From: Flavisphingopyxis sp963800335
GTDB taxonomy: Bacteria > Pseudomonadota > Alphaproteobacteria > Sphingomonadales > Sphingomonadaceae
Direction of reading: 5' to 3'
NCBI GenBank assembly: GCA_963800335.1
Contig: CAWDAN010000001.1
Span: 310,001 to 374,000, forward strand
DNA length: 64,000 nucleotides
Part shown: positions 8,310-16,410 of the stretch, piece by piece
How positions within the stretch are numbered: position 1 is the first letter of the stretch
Layout of the letters: every line of letters begins with the position of its first letter
Notes under the pieces: model-generated
Told to the model about the DNA's origin: nothing
Seen by the model: the letters and a program-made list of their open reading frames with translations, nothing else
Database searches by the model: none
Position numbers and translations under genes: made by a program

Positions 8310-10085
8310 TCAGTCGCGCTCGGCCAGAGTCGCTGCATCGACCGCGTAGAGCGGCGCCGCCCCCGCCATCGCCGCGGCCTTCAGCCCTGCCGCCTGCGGC
8401 ACGACCTGGTCGATATAGAAGCTTGCCGCCTGGCGTTTCGCGGCGGCGAAACCAGGCGATATCGCATCGTCGCGGTCAAGCGCGGCGACCTCGATCGTCA
8501 TCAGCCAGCCGCACGTCGCGACCGACAGCATCGTCAGGAATGGCGTGCTGCCCGCGAGCCGGTCGTCGCTGCTCGCATTGGCCTGCATCCACGCCGCGAC
8601 TTCGGCGCAATCGTCGGCCAACAGGGCGAGCGGCGCCGCATCCTTCACGCCACTGCGGATATCGTCGATCAATTGCTTGATTGCCGCGCCGCCGTCGATC
8701 GTCATCTTGCGCCCGACGAGGTCGGCGGCCTGGATGCCGTTGGTGCCTTCATAAATCGGCGCGATGCGCGCATCGCGATAATGCTGTGCGGCGCCGGTTT
8801 CCTCGACATAGCCCATGCCGCCGTGGACCTGGACCCCCAGGCTGGCGACTTCGCAGCCGATATCGGTGCCATAGGCCTTGACCAGAGGAGTGAGGATATC
8901 GACGCGCGCCTGCGCCCCGTCGAGGCCGAGCGATGCGCGGTCAGCCTGGCCGGCGGCATAATAGGTCAGCGCGCGCGCCGCCTGCGTCAGCGCCTTCATC
9001 CGGATCAGCATGCGGCGGACGTCGGGATGTTCGATGATCGCGACCGGCCCGACATCGGCCCTCGGCGTGTCGGCGATCGGCCCCAGCCGCGTGCGCGACC
9101 CCTGGATGCGTTCGGCCGCATAAGCGAGCGCGCTTTGGGTCGCACGCTCGGCGATCTGCATCCCCTGGTTGCCGACGTTGAGTCGCGCATTGTTCATCAT
9201 CGTGAACATCGCTCGCATCCCGCCATGGAGTTCGCCGACCAGCTCGCCGTAACAGGTGTCGTGGTCGCCAAAGCTCATCACGCAGGTCGGCGAGGCGTGG
9301 ATGCCCAGCTTGTGCTCGATAGAAACGCACGCGACGTCGTTGGCCTTACCGATCGCGCCGTCGGCGTCGAGCCGATATTTGGGTACGAGGAACAGCGAAA
9401 TTCCCCGCGTTCCCGGCGGTGCGTCGGGCGTCCGGGCGAGGACCAGGTGGACGATGTTGTCGGTCAGATCGTGCTCGCCGAAGGTGATGAAGATCTTGGT
9501 GCCCTTGACCCGCCACTGGCCGGCGTGGTCGCCGCTCTCGACCGGGGTCGCCATCGTCTTCAGCGCGCCGACGTCGGATCCCGCCTGCGGCTCGGTCAGG
9601 TTCATCGTGCCGGTCCATTCGCCGCTGATCAGCTTCGGCAGATAGGTTGTCTTCTGGGCCTCGCTGCCGTGCGCATGGAGCGCCTCGATCGCGGCAGGGG
9701 TCAGCATGTTGACGAGGCTGAAGCCCATGTTCGCGGTGCCGAGATCCTCCATCATCACGCTGAACAGCGAAAAGGGCAGGCCCTGGCCGCCATAGGCGAC
9801 GGGCCCGTCGAGGCTTCCCCAGCCGCTCGCGACGAATGCGGCATAGGCTTCGCGAAAGCCCGGCGGCATCGTTACCTTGCCCGCGTCCCAGCGCGCGCCG
9901 ACCTGGTCGCCGACGCGGTTGAGCGGGGCATATTCGCCGCTGGCAAATTCGCCGACGCCGCCGACGATCGCCTCGACCATGTCGGGGGTCGCCTCGGCGA
10001 AGCGCTCGTGCGCCGCCAGCTCGTCGATCAATGCAACATGCTTGAGGACGAACAGCTGCTCGGCAACGGGCGGGGCATAGGTCAT
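8310..10085 (-). CDS. Acyl-CoA dehydrogenase with C-terminal extension
   Basis: Flavoenzyme introducing the alpha-beta double bond into acyl-CoA during beta-oxidation. The product has 591 residues, the long subclass with a dedicated C-terminal domain. Recognisable blocks are NLTEPQAGSDVGALKT (FAD/substrate region), KIFITFGEHDLTDNIVHLVL, MQIAERATQSALAYA, QVHGGMGYVEETGAAQHYRD and IAPIYEGTNGIQAADLVGRK, the last holding the likely catalytic Glu region. ATG 10085 (MTYAPPVAEQLFVL) is preferred over an in-frame start at 10196, which would add Arg-rich non-homologous sequence and overlap the divergent TsaC/Sua5 gene. Gene stands alone; the FadD at 14-15.7 kb could feed it. Chain-length preference cannot be told from the sequence. 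Confidence 0.9.
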   Translation of the reverse strand: MTYAPPVAEQLFVLKHVALIDELAAHERFAEATPDMVEAIVGGVGEFASGEYAPLNRVGDQVGARWDAGKVTMPPGFREAYAAFVASGWGSLDGPVAYGGQGLPFSLFSVMMEDLGTANMGFSLVNMLTPAAIEALHAHGSEAQKTTYLPKLISGEWTGTMNLTEPQAGSDVGALKTMATPVESGDHAGQWRVKGTKIFITFGEHDLTDNIVHLVLARTPDAPPGTRGISLFLVPKYRLDADGAIGKANDVACVSIEHKLGIHASPTCVMSFGDHDTCYGELVGELHGGMRAMFTMMNNARLNVGNQGMQIAERATQSALAYAAERIQGSRTRLGPIADTPRADVGPVAIIEHPDVRRMLIRMKALTQAARALTYYAAGQADRASLGLDGAQARVDILTPLVKAYGTDIGCEVASLGVQVHGGMGYVEETGAAQHYRDARIAPIYEGTNGIQAADLVGRKMTIDGGAAIKQLIDDIRSGVKDAAPLALLADDCAEVAAWMQANASSDDRLAGSTPFLTMLSVATCGWLMTIEVAALDRDDAISPGFAAAKRQAASFYIDQVVPQAAGLKAAAMAGAAPLYAVDAATLAERD

Positions 10086-10155
10086 CGGTCTGGGTCTTTC
10101 GGCAAAGCGTGGGGATGGGCTGGAAAACGACGCGCGAACGCGCCTATAGCGCGCC

Positions 10156-11118
10156 ATGCCGAACGCGACAAACCCGACCGCCACCAAAGTCCTCACCGCA
10201 GGAGACGCTGCGCTAATTGCGGCAACCGAGCTAATTGCTGAGGGCCAGCCGGTCGCGGTGCCGACAGAGACGGTTTACGGCCTCGCCGCCGATGCGTCCA
10301 ACGCGGAAGCCGTCGCGCGAATCTATGCGGCCAAGGACCGTCCCGCGTTCAATCCGCTAATCGTCCATGTTGCCGATCTCGCGGCGGCGGAGCGGCTGGC
10401 GCATTTCGACAAGACGGCGCTGCTCCTCGCCGAGCGCTTCTGGCCCGGTCCGCTAACGCTCGTCGTGCCCAAGCGCGCCGATGCGCCGGTAGCGGGGATC
10501 GCGACTGCTGGTCTCGACACGATCGCAATCCGTGTGCCTGCCCATCCGGTAATGCGCGCGCTGCTCGCTGCTTGCAATCGCCCGCTCGCCGCGCCGTCGG
10601 CCAATGCCAGCGGATCGATCAGTCCGACGACCGCGGCGCACGTCGTCGCCAGCCTGGGTGGGCGCATCGCGCTCGTGATCGACGGCGGCGCGTGCGAGGC
10701 CGGCCTCGAGTCGACCATCGTTCGCTCGGGCGATCGCGGCATCGCGATTTTGCGACCGGGTCCGGTCACGCGCGAAATGCTGACGCAGGCGACGGGCCTC
10801 GATATCGCGCTGGCATACGAGAGTCCGGCGACCGCGATCAGCGCGCCGGGTCAGCTCGCCAGCCACTACGCTCCGCGAAAGTCGCTGACGTTTGACGAAG
10901 TCGATCCTCCTGCCGACGCCTATGTCATCGGCTTCGGCGCTGCCGAGGGCGATTTCAATCTCAGCGCAAGCGGTGACCTGGTCGAGGCGGCGGCGCGATT
11001 GTTCGATGCGCTCCATGCCGCCGATGCGAGCGAGGCGGCGCAGATAACGGTGGTGCCGATCCCGGCCAAGGGCATCGGTCGCGCGATCAACGACCGGTTG
11101 CGCCGCGCGGCGGCCTAG
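10156..11118 (+). CDS. L-threonylcarbamoyladenylate synthase (long Sua5 form)
   Basis: Makes threonylcarbamoyl-AMP from Thr, bicarbonate and ATP, the first step of t6A37 modification of ANN-decoding tRNAs. At 320 residues it is the two-domain Sua5 form: a YrdC/TsaC core (PVAVPTETVYGLAADA, KDRPAFNPLIVHV, RVPAHPVMRALL, PLAAPSANASGSISPT) followed by a C-terminal Sua5 domain, joined by a linker ending in PGQLASHYAPR. The KxR and SxN motifs of the active site are visible. It is divergent from the acyl-CoA dehydrogenase and its stop overlaps the stop of the convergent lipoprotein gene by 4 bp (11115-11118). Confidence 0.93.
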   Translation: MPNATNPTATKVLTAGDAALIAATELIAEGQPVAVPTETVYGLAADASNAEAVARIYAAKDRPAFNPLIVHVADLAAAERLAHFDKTALLLAERFWPGPLTLVVPKRADAPVAGIATAGLDTIAIRVPAHPVMRALLAACNRPLAAPSANASGSISPTTAAHVVASLGGRIALVIDGGACEAGLESTIVRSGDRGIAILRPGPVTREMLTQATGLDIALAYESPATAISAPGQLASHYAPRKSLTFDEVDPPADAYVIGFGAAEGDFNLSASGDLVEAAARLFDALHAADASEAAQITVVPIPAKGIGRAINDRLRRAAA

Positions 11119-11444
11119 ATCGGCCGCGCCTGCTCTTCGGAAATCTCGGCATCAATCGCCTCGACCTTTGCGCACGCGTCGGCATCACCGCGTTCGCACC
11201 GCGGCTGGTACTTGTCGCGCTGGCGCGCCAGCTTCCCTAGACGCTGTTCCTGTTCGCGCAGCTTGCGCCCGCGGTTGCGGTCGGCTTCATCCTGGCTCGT
11301 CGTCGTCCAGTCGGCGACCTTGCCGACCGCCTTGACCGGCGCGGTAACGACCGATCCGATCGTGCTGACACAGCCGCCAAGCGACAGCGTGACCGCCGCC
11401 AGCGATACGATAATGAAATCTCGGTTCGACATCGCCGCATTCAT
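11115..11444 (-). CDS. Small lipoprotein, charged coiled tail
   Basis: Hypothetical lipoprotein of about 109 residues. The N-terminus has a short basic region, a hydrophobic core (IIVSLAAVTLSL) and lipobox LGGC, so it should be lipid-anchored. The mature part has a short segment (VVTAPVKAVGKVADW) then a highly charged helical region rich in Arg, Glu, Gln (EQEQRLGKLARQRDKY) and two further Cys (RCERGDADACAK). The start is uncertain: ATG 11444 or 11432, neither with a good ribosome site. It lies 23 bases after galU on the same strand, so the two may be cotranscribed. Function unknown. Confidence 0.75.
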   Translation of the reverse strand: MNAAMSNRDFIIVSLAAVTLSLGGCVSTIGSVVTAPVKAVGKVADWTTTSQDEADRNRGRKLREQEQRLGKLARQRDKYQPRCERGDADACAKVEAIDAEISEEQARPI

Positions 11445-11467
11445 AGCGCGCAATTCTGGACCGGCAG

Positions 11468-12331
11468 TTAACCGAGCAGGTCGAGCGCAAAGGCGCGTAG
11501 CTCCTGCGCCATGTCGGCGCGTTCCATCGCGAGCGCAAAATTCGCCTGGGCAAAGCCGATCTTCGATCCGCAGTCGAACCGCCGTCCGTCGAAGATGACC
11601 GCGTGGAACGGCTGGTCGCCGATCATCCGCGCCATCGCGTCGGTCAGCTGGATCTCGCCGCCGGCGCCCTTTTCCTGGTCCTCGAGCACGCGCATGACTT
11701 CGGGCTGGAGGATGTATCTGCCCGAGATGATCAGGTTCGACGGTGCCGCATCGATGCTTGGTTTCTCGACCAGGCCGCGCACCTCGGTAATCGCGCCGTC
11801 GCTCTCGCCCGGATCGATCACGCCATAACTCGACACCTGCTCGTGCGGCACTTCAAGGACGCTGATCACATTGCCGCCGACGCGATCATAGGCGTCGACC
11901 ATCTGCTTCATGCAGCCGGGCGAGCCGACCATGAACTCGTCGGGCAGGAAGATCGCGAACGGCTCGTCGCCGACCAGCCCGCGCGCACACCAGATCGCGT
12001 GCCCGAGGCCCATTGGTTCCTGTTGGCGGACATAGGCGCAATTGCCCGGGCCGAGCCGCGTCGCCTCCAGCACGCTCATGTCCTTGCCGCGCTCGGCCAT
12101 CGTCTTTTCGAGCTCGAAGGCGATGTCGAAATGGTCCTCGATCGCGCTCTTGCCGCGACCGGTGACGAAGATCATCTGCTCGATCCCCGCCTCGCGCGCT
12201 TCGTCGACCGCATACTGGATCAGCGGCCGGTCGACGACGGGAAGCATCTCCTTGGGGATCGCCTTGGTCGCGGGCAGGAAGCGCGTTCCGAGCCCGGCAA
12301 CGGGAAAGACCGCTTTGCGGATCGGTTTCAT
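11468..12331 (-). CDS. galU: UTP--glucose-1-phosphate uridylyltransferase
   Basis: Forms UDP-glucose from UTP and glucose-1-phosphate for polysaccharide and glycolipid synthesis. The 287-residue protein has the nucleotidyltransferase signature VFPVAGLGTRFLPATKAIPK at residues 8-27, the Lys-containing EMLPVVDRPLIQYAVDEA, FVTGRGKSAIEDHFD, and FAIFLPDEFM for metal/nucleotide binding, all as in bacterial GalU. Length is normal. It precedes the small lipoprotein and follows msrA (34 bp gap), but nothing else of nucleotide-sugar metabolism is next to it. Confidence 0.95.
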   Translation of the reverse strand: MKPIRKAVFPVAGLGTRFLPATKAIPKEMLPVVDRPLIQYAVDEAREAGIEQMIFVTGRGKSAIEDHFDIAFELEKTMAERGKDMSVLEATRLGPGNCAYVRQQEPMGLGHAIWCARGLVGDEPFAIFLPDEFMVGSPGCMKQMVDAYDRVGGNVISVLEVPHEQVSSYGVIDPGESDGAITEVRGLVEKPSIDAAPSNLIISGRYILQPEVMRVLEDQEKGAGGEIQLTDAMARMIGDQPFHAVIFDGRRFDCGSKIGFAQANFALAMERADMAQELRAFALDLLG

Positions 12332-12364
12332 GTCTACAAGCTCCCCCAGCGAAACGACGCCAGC

Positions 12365-12904
12365 CTAGCTGGCAGCTTTCAGCCTGTCAGCAAAGCCCTT
12401 GCGCAATTTCTGCAGTTTGGGCGGGATGACCGACACGCAATACGGATTGCGCGTGCCCTGGCGCGCCCAGTAATCCTGGTGCTCGACCTCGGCCTTGTAC
12501 CACGGGCCGAGCGGCTCGATCGCGGTGACGACCTCGTCCGACTGTTCGGCCTGCGCGCGCGCGATGGCGGCGCGTGCCGCCTGCTCCTGCGCTTCGTCGT
12601 GCGGGAAGATGGCGCTGCGATACTGGGTGCCGATATCGTTGCCTTGGCGGTTGAGCGTCGTCGGGTCATGCGTCGCGAAAAAGATATCGAGCAATGTCGC
12701 ATAGCTGATCGCATCGGGATCGTAGGTGATGCGGATCGCCTCGGCATGGCCGGTGTCGCCGCTACACACGTCGCGATAGCTTGGATTTTCGGTGGTGCCG
12801 CCGATATAGCCGCTCTCGACCGATTCGACGCCGTCGATCTGGAGGAACACCGCTTCGGTGCACCAGAAACATCCGCCGGCCAGCGTCGCGGTTTCACTCG
12901 TCAT
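12365..12904 (-). CDS. msrA: Peptide-methionine (S)-S-oxide reductase, cytosolic
   Basis: Repairs methionine-S-sulfoxide in proteins using a catalytic Cys. The active-site block is ATLAGGCFWCTEAVF near the N-terminus, followed by GYIGGTTENPSY, GHAEAIRITYDP, RQGNDIGTQYRS and EHQDYWARQG, all standard. The 179-residue length has no signal peptide, indicating a cytoplasmic enzyme. ATG 12904 is chosen because GGAGAG precedes it by about 8 bases. A second, exported MsrA lies at 19598-20299. It sits upstream of galU on the same strand with 34 bases between, so may be cotranscribed with it. Confidence 0.94.
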   Translation of the reverse strand: MTSETATLAGGCFWCTEAVFLQIDGVESVESGYIGGTTENPSYRDVCSGDTGHAEAIRITYDPDAISYATLLDIFFATHDPTTLNRQGNDIGTQYRSAIFPHDEAQEQAARAAIARAQAEQSDEVVTAIEPLGPWYKAEVEHQDYWARQGTRNPYCVSVIPPKLQKLRKGFADRLKAAS

Positions 12905-12966
12905 ATTCGCTCTCTCCAAAAACACGTGTCTAGCAGATAGGGTTGCGGGCGGTGCCGACAAGGGCG

Positions 12967-13974
12967 TCAGTCGCGCGGCGGCCAAGCGATGAGAGTAGGT
13001 CGGGCGCCGGGGTCGGCGGCCTTGGCAGCGGTCATTGTCGCGATCTCGTCTTCGATTGCGGCGATACGGGTCGAACTGCGGCCATGCGTTGCACTGGCGA
13101 TCAGCGGCTTGCCGCGTTCCTTGTCCCAGCGCGTCCAGAATCGCACCGCCGCCAAAGGGTCGTAGCCCGCTCCCGCGAGGAGCCAGACCGAAAGCCGGTC
13201 GGCTTCGGTTTCGGTGGCGCGCGTCAGCCGGGCGCTGCGACCGAATTCCTGCAACAGGCCCCGATCTATATCGGCGGCGTCGAGCCGTTCGCGGTGACGC
13301 AGGATATTGTGCGCCAGTTCGTGCGCCATGACGGCCGCAAGCTCATCATCCTCACGCGCGAAATCGACGAGCGGCGCGGTAACCTGAACATAGCGCCCGT
13401 CGGCCGCAGCGCCGAGGCTTGCAGACGCCTTGACCTGGAAGATCGTCGCGCATGCGGGCGTGCCGTCGAGCGTGACCGCGACTGTCTTCGCCGGCGATGC
13501 GACCGAGACGACCAGTTCGCCGTTGGCGAGCCAGCGCCCCATCGCGCCATCGATCGCCGCCATGCGCGCATAGTCGCCGTCGCCGTGGCGCGCGATCGTC
13601 GCCAGCGGTTCGCCATCGATCGCGGCGATCGCATGGCCGGTGCGCAGGCCCACGGCATAGGCCGGACTGTCTTCTGCGACGGCAGCGACGAACACCGGTG
13701 GCGCGGCGTCCTCGAGCGAATAGGCACGCGTCGCAGCCGCGCGCTGTTTCGCGGGGAAAAGTGCGATATCGCTCAGCGCGAGCCCGGTTGCGGGCAGGCG
13801 CTGGTCACACAGGCCAACATTCCGGGTCGCAAGCCGATATCCAATTGTCGCAACGCGCGCGTCCATTGAGCGAAACGCGCCGTAGATGGCGAGATCGTGC
13901 GCCTCGTCTGCGCGTGCAGGTGGAGTGCAGAGCAGCGCGAACGCGGCAAACGCGAAGGAGAGCGACCGAGTCAT
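12967..13974 (-). CDS. Exported M48-family metallopeptidase with PDZ-like region
   Basis: Predicted periplasmic zinc protease of 335 residues. The N-terminus (SLSFAFAAFALLCTPPARADE) is a signal peptide with an A-x-A-type cleavage site. The middle contains PVFVAAVAEDSPAYAVGLRTGHAI, a PDZ-like substrate/peptide-binding segment. Zinc site: HELAHNILRHR (HExxH), with third ligand probably in TETEADRLSVWLL (ExxxD). The combination of signal peptide, PDZ and M48 resembles the BepA/YfgC-like outer-membrane quality-control proteases, but a TPR region is absent, so function is inferred. ATG 13974 starts at the signal peptide; an upstream in-frame start at 14037 would prepend polar residues. It lies 43 bases downstream of fadD. 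Confidence 0.85.
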   Translation of the reverse strand: MTRSLSFAFAAFALLCTPPARADEAHDLAIYGAFRSMDARVATIGYRLATRNVGLCDQRLPATGLALSDIALFPAKQRAAATRAYSLEDAAPPVFVAAVAEDSPAYAVGLRTGHAIAAIDGEPLATIARHGDGDYARMAAIDGAMGRWLANGELVVSVASPAKTVAVTLDGTPACATIFQVKASASLGAAADGRYVQVTAPLVDFAREDDELAAVMAHELAHNILRHRERLDAADIDRGLLQEFGRSARLTRATETEADRLSVWLLAGAGYDPLAAVRFWTRWDKERGKPLIASATHGRSSTRIAAIEDEIATMTAAKAADPGARPTLIAWPPRD

Positions 13975-14017
13975 CGTTGATCGTGTCGCATCGCACGGCT
14001 GAACCGGCGCTTGCCGG

Positions 14018-15718
14018 TTAGGTCGCGATGCCGGCATCGCCGATTTCCGCTCGCAGCGCCTTGCGATCGAGTTTGCCGATCATCGTCTTGGGCAGTTCCT
14101 CACGGATGACTACGCTTTCCACGCGCTCATGCTTGCCGAGCTGCGAGTTGAGCCACGCCACGAGCCGGTCGGCGTCGATATCGGTATCGGGTTCGAGCGT
14201 GACGTAGGCGCGCGGTCGTTCGCCCAGATAGGCATCGGGTACGCCGATGACGAGCGCTTCGCGGACGGCCGAATTGGTATAGAGGATATCCTCGATCTGG
14301 CTCGGGAAGACTTTGAATCCGCCGACCGCGATCATGTCCTTCAGCCGGTCGACGACGCTGATATAGCCGTCGGCGTCGATCTCGCCGACATCGCCCGTGC
14401 GCAGATAACGTTGTCCATCAATTGCGATGAAAGTCTCGCCATCGGCATCGGGGCGCCGCCAATAGCCTTTCATGATCTGCGGTCCCGCGATGACCATCTC
14501 GCCCGGATCGCCCTCGGATGGCGGACTGTTGGGATTTTCCTTGTCGACCAGTCGCACGTTGGTCATCGGCAGCGGCTGACCGATCGTTCCGGGCTTGTTG
14601 AGGCCTTCATAAGGGTTGGTCGAAACAACGCCCGAGCTCTCGGTCAGGCCATAGCCTTCGACGAGGCGTGCGCCGGTCGCCGCCTCGAATTTGCGCTGCA
14701 GCTCGGCGGGCATCGGCGCGCCGCCCGATATGCAGACGCGCAGCGAAGAGAAATCGGTCTTGGCGAGCGCCGGATGATCGAGCAGCGCCTGGTACATCGT
14801 CGGCACGCCGGGCATCGATCGCGGCTGGGTTCGTGTGATCGCGGCGAGACACTGCGCCGCGTCGAAACGCGGCAGCATGACGATCTCGCCGCCATTCTCG
14901 ACCGTACGGTTGAGGACGCAGGTATTGGCGAAGACGTGGAAAAAGGGCAGCACCCCCATGATCCGGTCGACCTCGTCGATGCGCGGGTCGATCGCGTTGA
15001 CCTGGCGGGCATTGGCACTGAGGTTCTGGTGCGTCAGCATCGCGCCCTTGGGCACGCCGGTCGTGCCGCCGGTATACTGGATCAGCGCGACGTCATCGGG
15101 GCTGGGGTCGGCGGCGACAAAGGTGCCGTCATTGGCGATCAGTTTTGAAAATGCGGAAATGCGTGGATCGTCGGGCCTCTCGCTGACCTCGCCGCGCTTG
15201 AACAGACGATAGAGTACCGATTTTGCTCGCGGTAGCGCGCCTGCCACCGACCCGACAATCAGCGCCTCGAGCGACGAGCGTTCGAGCACCGCGAGCGCAT
15301 TGGGGAGCAGCGCCTTGGCAGAAAGGGTGAACAGGAAGCGCGTGCCCGAATCTTCGACCTGGTGGCGCAATTCGTCGACCGTATAGAGCGGCGAGAAATT
15401 GACCACCGTCGCACCAGCGAGCATCGCGCCGTAATAAGCGGCGACGTAATGCGGCACGTTGGGCAGGAACAGGCCGACGCGATCGCCGCGTTTCAGCCCC
15501 ATGTCCTGCAAGCCCTTGGCGACCCGCCGGACACCGCTCAGCGTTTCCGAATAGCTGTATTTGCGGCCAAGGAAATCGAGCATCGGTGCGTCGCCGCGCC
15601 CCTTTGCCATCGCGACGAACATGTCGGGCAGCGTTAACGGCGGCAGGTCGAGGTCCCATTGGCCCGGGTGCTGATATGCGGAAATCCAGGCGGGATGCGG
15701 GGGCGCTACGCTCGTCAT
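14018..15718 (-). CDS. fadD: Long-chain fatty-acid--CoA ligase
   Basis: Activates fatty acids to acyl-CoA via acyl-adenylate. The 566-residue adenylate-forming enzyme shows the P-loop-like motif IQYTGGTTGVPKGAMLTHQN, the GYGLTESSG adenine-binding block, YLRTGDVGEIDADG, and the C-terminal catalytic Lys region (LPKTMIGKLDRKAL). This matches bacterial FadD in length and motif spacing. It is monocistronic or with the M48 protease, upstream of which it lies. A second acyl-CoA synthetase of another subfamily is at 29139-30938, so this one cannot be called the sole FadD; the symbol reflects its family resemblance. Confidence 0.92.
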   Translation of the reverse strand: MTSVAPPHPAWISAYQHPGQWDLDLPPLTLPDMFVAMAKGRGDAPMLDFLGRKYSYSETLSGVRRVAKGLQDMGLKRGDRVGLFLPNVPHYVAAYYGAMLAGATVVNFSPLYTVDELRHQVEDSGTRFLFTLSAKALLPNALAVLERSSLEALIVGSVAGALPRAKSVLYRLFKRGEVSERPDDPRISAFSKLIANDGTFVAADPSPDDVALIQYTGGTTGVPKGAMLTHQNLSANARQVNAIDPRIDEVDRIMGVLPFFHVFANTCVLNRTVENGGEIVMLPRFDAAQCLAAITRTQPRSMPGVPTMYQALLDHPALAKTDFSSLRVCISGGAPMPAELQRKFEAATGARLVEGYGLTESSGVVSTNPYEGLNKPGTIGQPLPMTNVRLVDKENPNSPPSEGDPGEMVIAGPQIMKGYWRRPDADGETFIAIDGQRYLRTGDVGEIDADGYISVVDRLKDMIAVGGFKVFPSQIEDILYTNSAVREALVIGVPDAYLGERPRAYVTLEPDTDIDADRLVAWLNSQLGKHERVESVVIREELPKTMIGKLDRKALRAEIGDAGIAT

Positions 15719-15835
15719 TCCTTCTGCCTATCCGAAGGCCGCAGCGGCGGCAATCATTGCCGCGCGGGCGATGGCAGTTTATCGGTAGGCGCCACACGTC
15801 CGTTGGCGAATCAACCGAATAAGGGGATTAAGATC

Positions 15836-16381
15836 ATGTCCGCACGCAAGACGATTGCGAAACTGGTCGGCGGCGCCGCCGTCATTGCACTGGGCTCGGC
15901 TGTCGCGATTGCGGCCGACGATCCCCCCAGCCGCCCGGCGGTGGTCGATGCGATCTATCAGTGCCGCGATATCGTCGATAACCAGGCGCGGCTCGCCTGC
16001 TTCGATGCGCGGGTCGGTGAGATGGTGGCGGCCGATCAGCGCCGCGATCTCCTGTTCGCCGATCGCAACCAGGTCAAAAAGACGAAAAAGGGCCTGTTCG
16101 GGCTCGATCTGTCGAACCTCAACATCTTCGGCAATGGTCGCGACGACGATGCCGACGAGCAGGTTAACGAGATTACCGCCAAGATTGCCGGGCTGCGGAT
16201 GATCAATAACAAGCTGACGCTGGTGCTCGACGATGGTGCGCGCTGGCAGCAGATCGACAGCCGCAACCTGCCGCGCACCGCCAAGCCGGGGATGGAAATC
16301 AAGATCCGCCGCGCTGCTCTCGGTAGCTATCTCGCGAATATCGACGGAATGATCGCTATCAGGGTGAAACGGGTCAACTGA
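15836..16381 (+). CDS. Exported hypothetical protein
   Basis: Predicted periplasmic protein of 181 residues. N-terminus: basic start, hydrophobic LVGGAAVIALGSAVAIAA, then DDPPS, a plausible signal peptidase I site. The mature part begins with YQCRDIVDNQARLACFDARV, a Cys-x(n)-Cys motif common in small exported proteobacterial proteins of unknown role. The C-terminal third (ITAKIAGLRMINNKLTLVLD, WQQID, IKIRRAALGSY) predicts a small beta-barrel fold. ATG 15836 follows AAGGGGATTAAGATC, a good ribosome site. It lies between fadD (divergent) and pabBC. Function not known. Confidence 0.8.
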   Translation: MSARKTIAKLVGGAAVIALGSAVAIAADDPPSRPAVVDAIYQCRDIVDNQARLACFDARVGEMVAADQRRDLLFADRNQVKKTKKGLFGLDLSNLNIFGNGRDDDADEQVNEITAKIAGLRMINNKLTLVLDDGARWQQIDSRNLPRTAKPGMEIKIRRAALGSYLANIDGMIAIRVKRVN

Positions 16382-16410
16382 CGACGACTTCGCGCCGCGA
16401 CCAATCTTTC

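Noticed and set aside
8250..10241. Plus-strand open frame of 663 codons over the acyl-CoA dehydrogenase
   Set aside because: Antisense frame of a clear gene; Arg/Asp/His-rich composition, no domain. Long antisense frames are expected in GC-rich codon bias.
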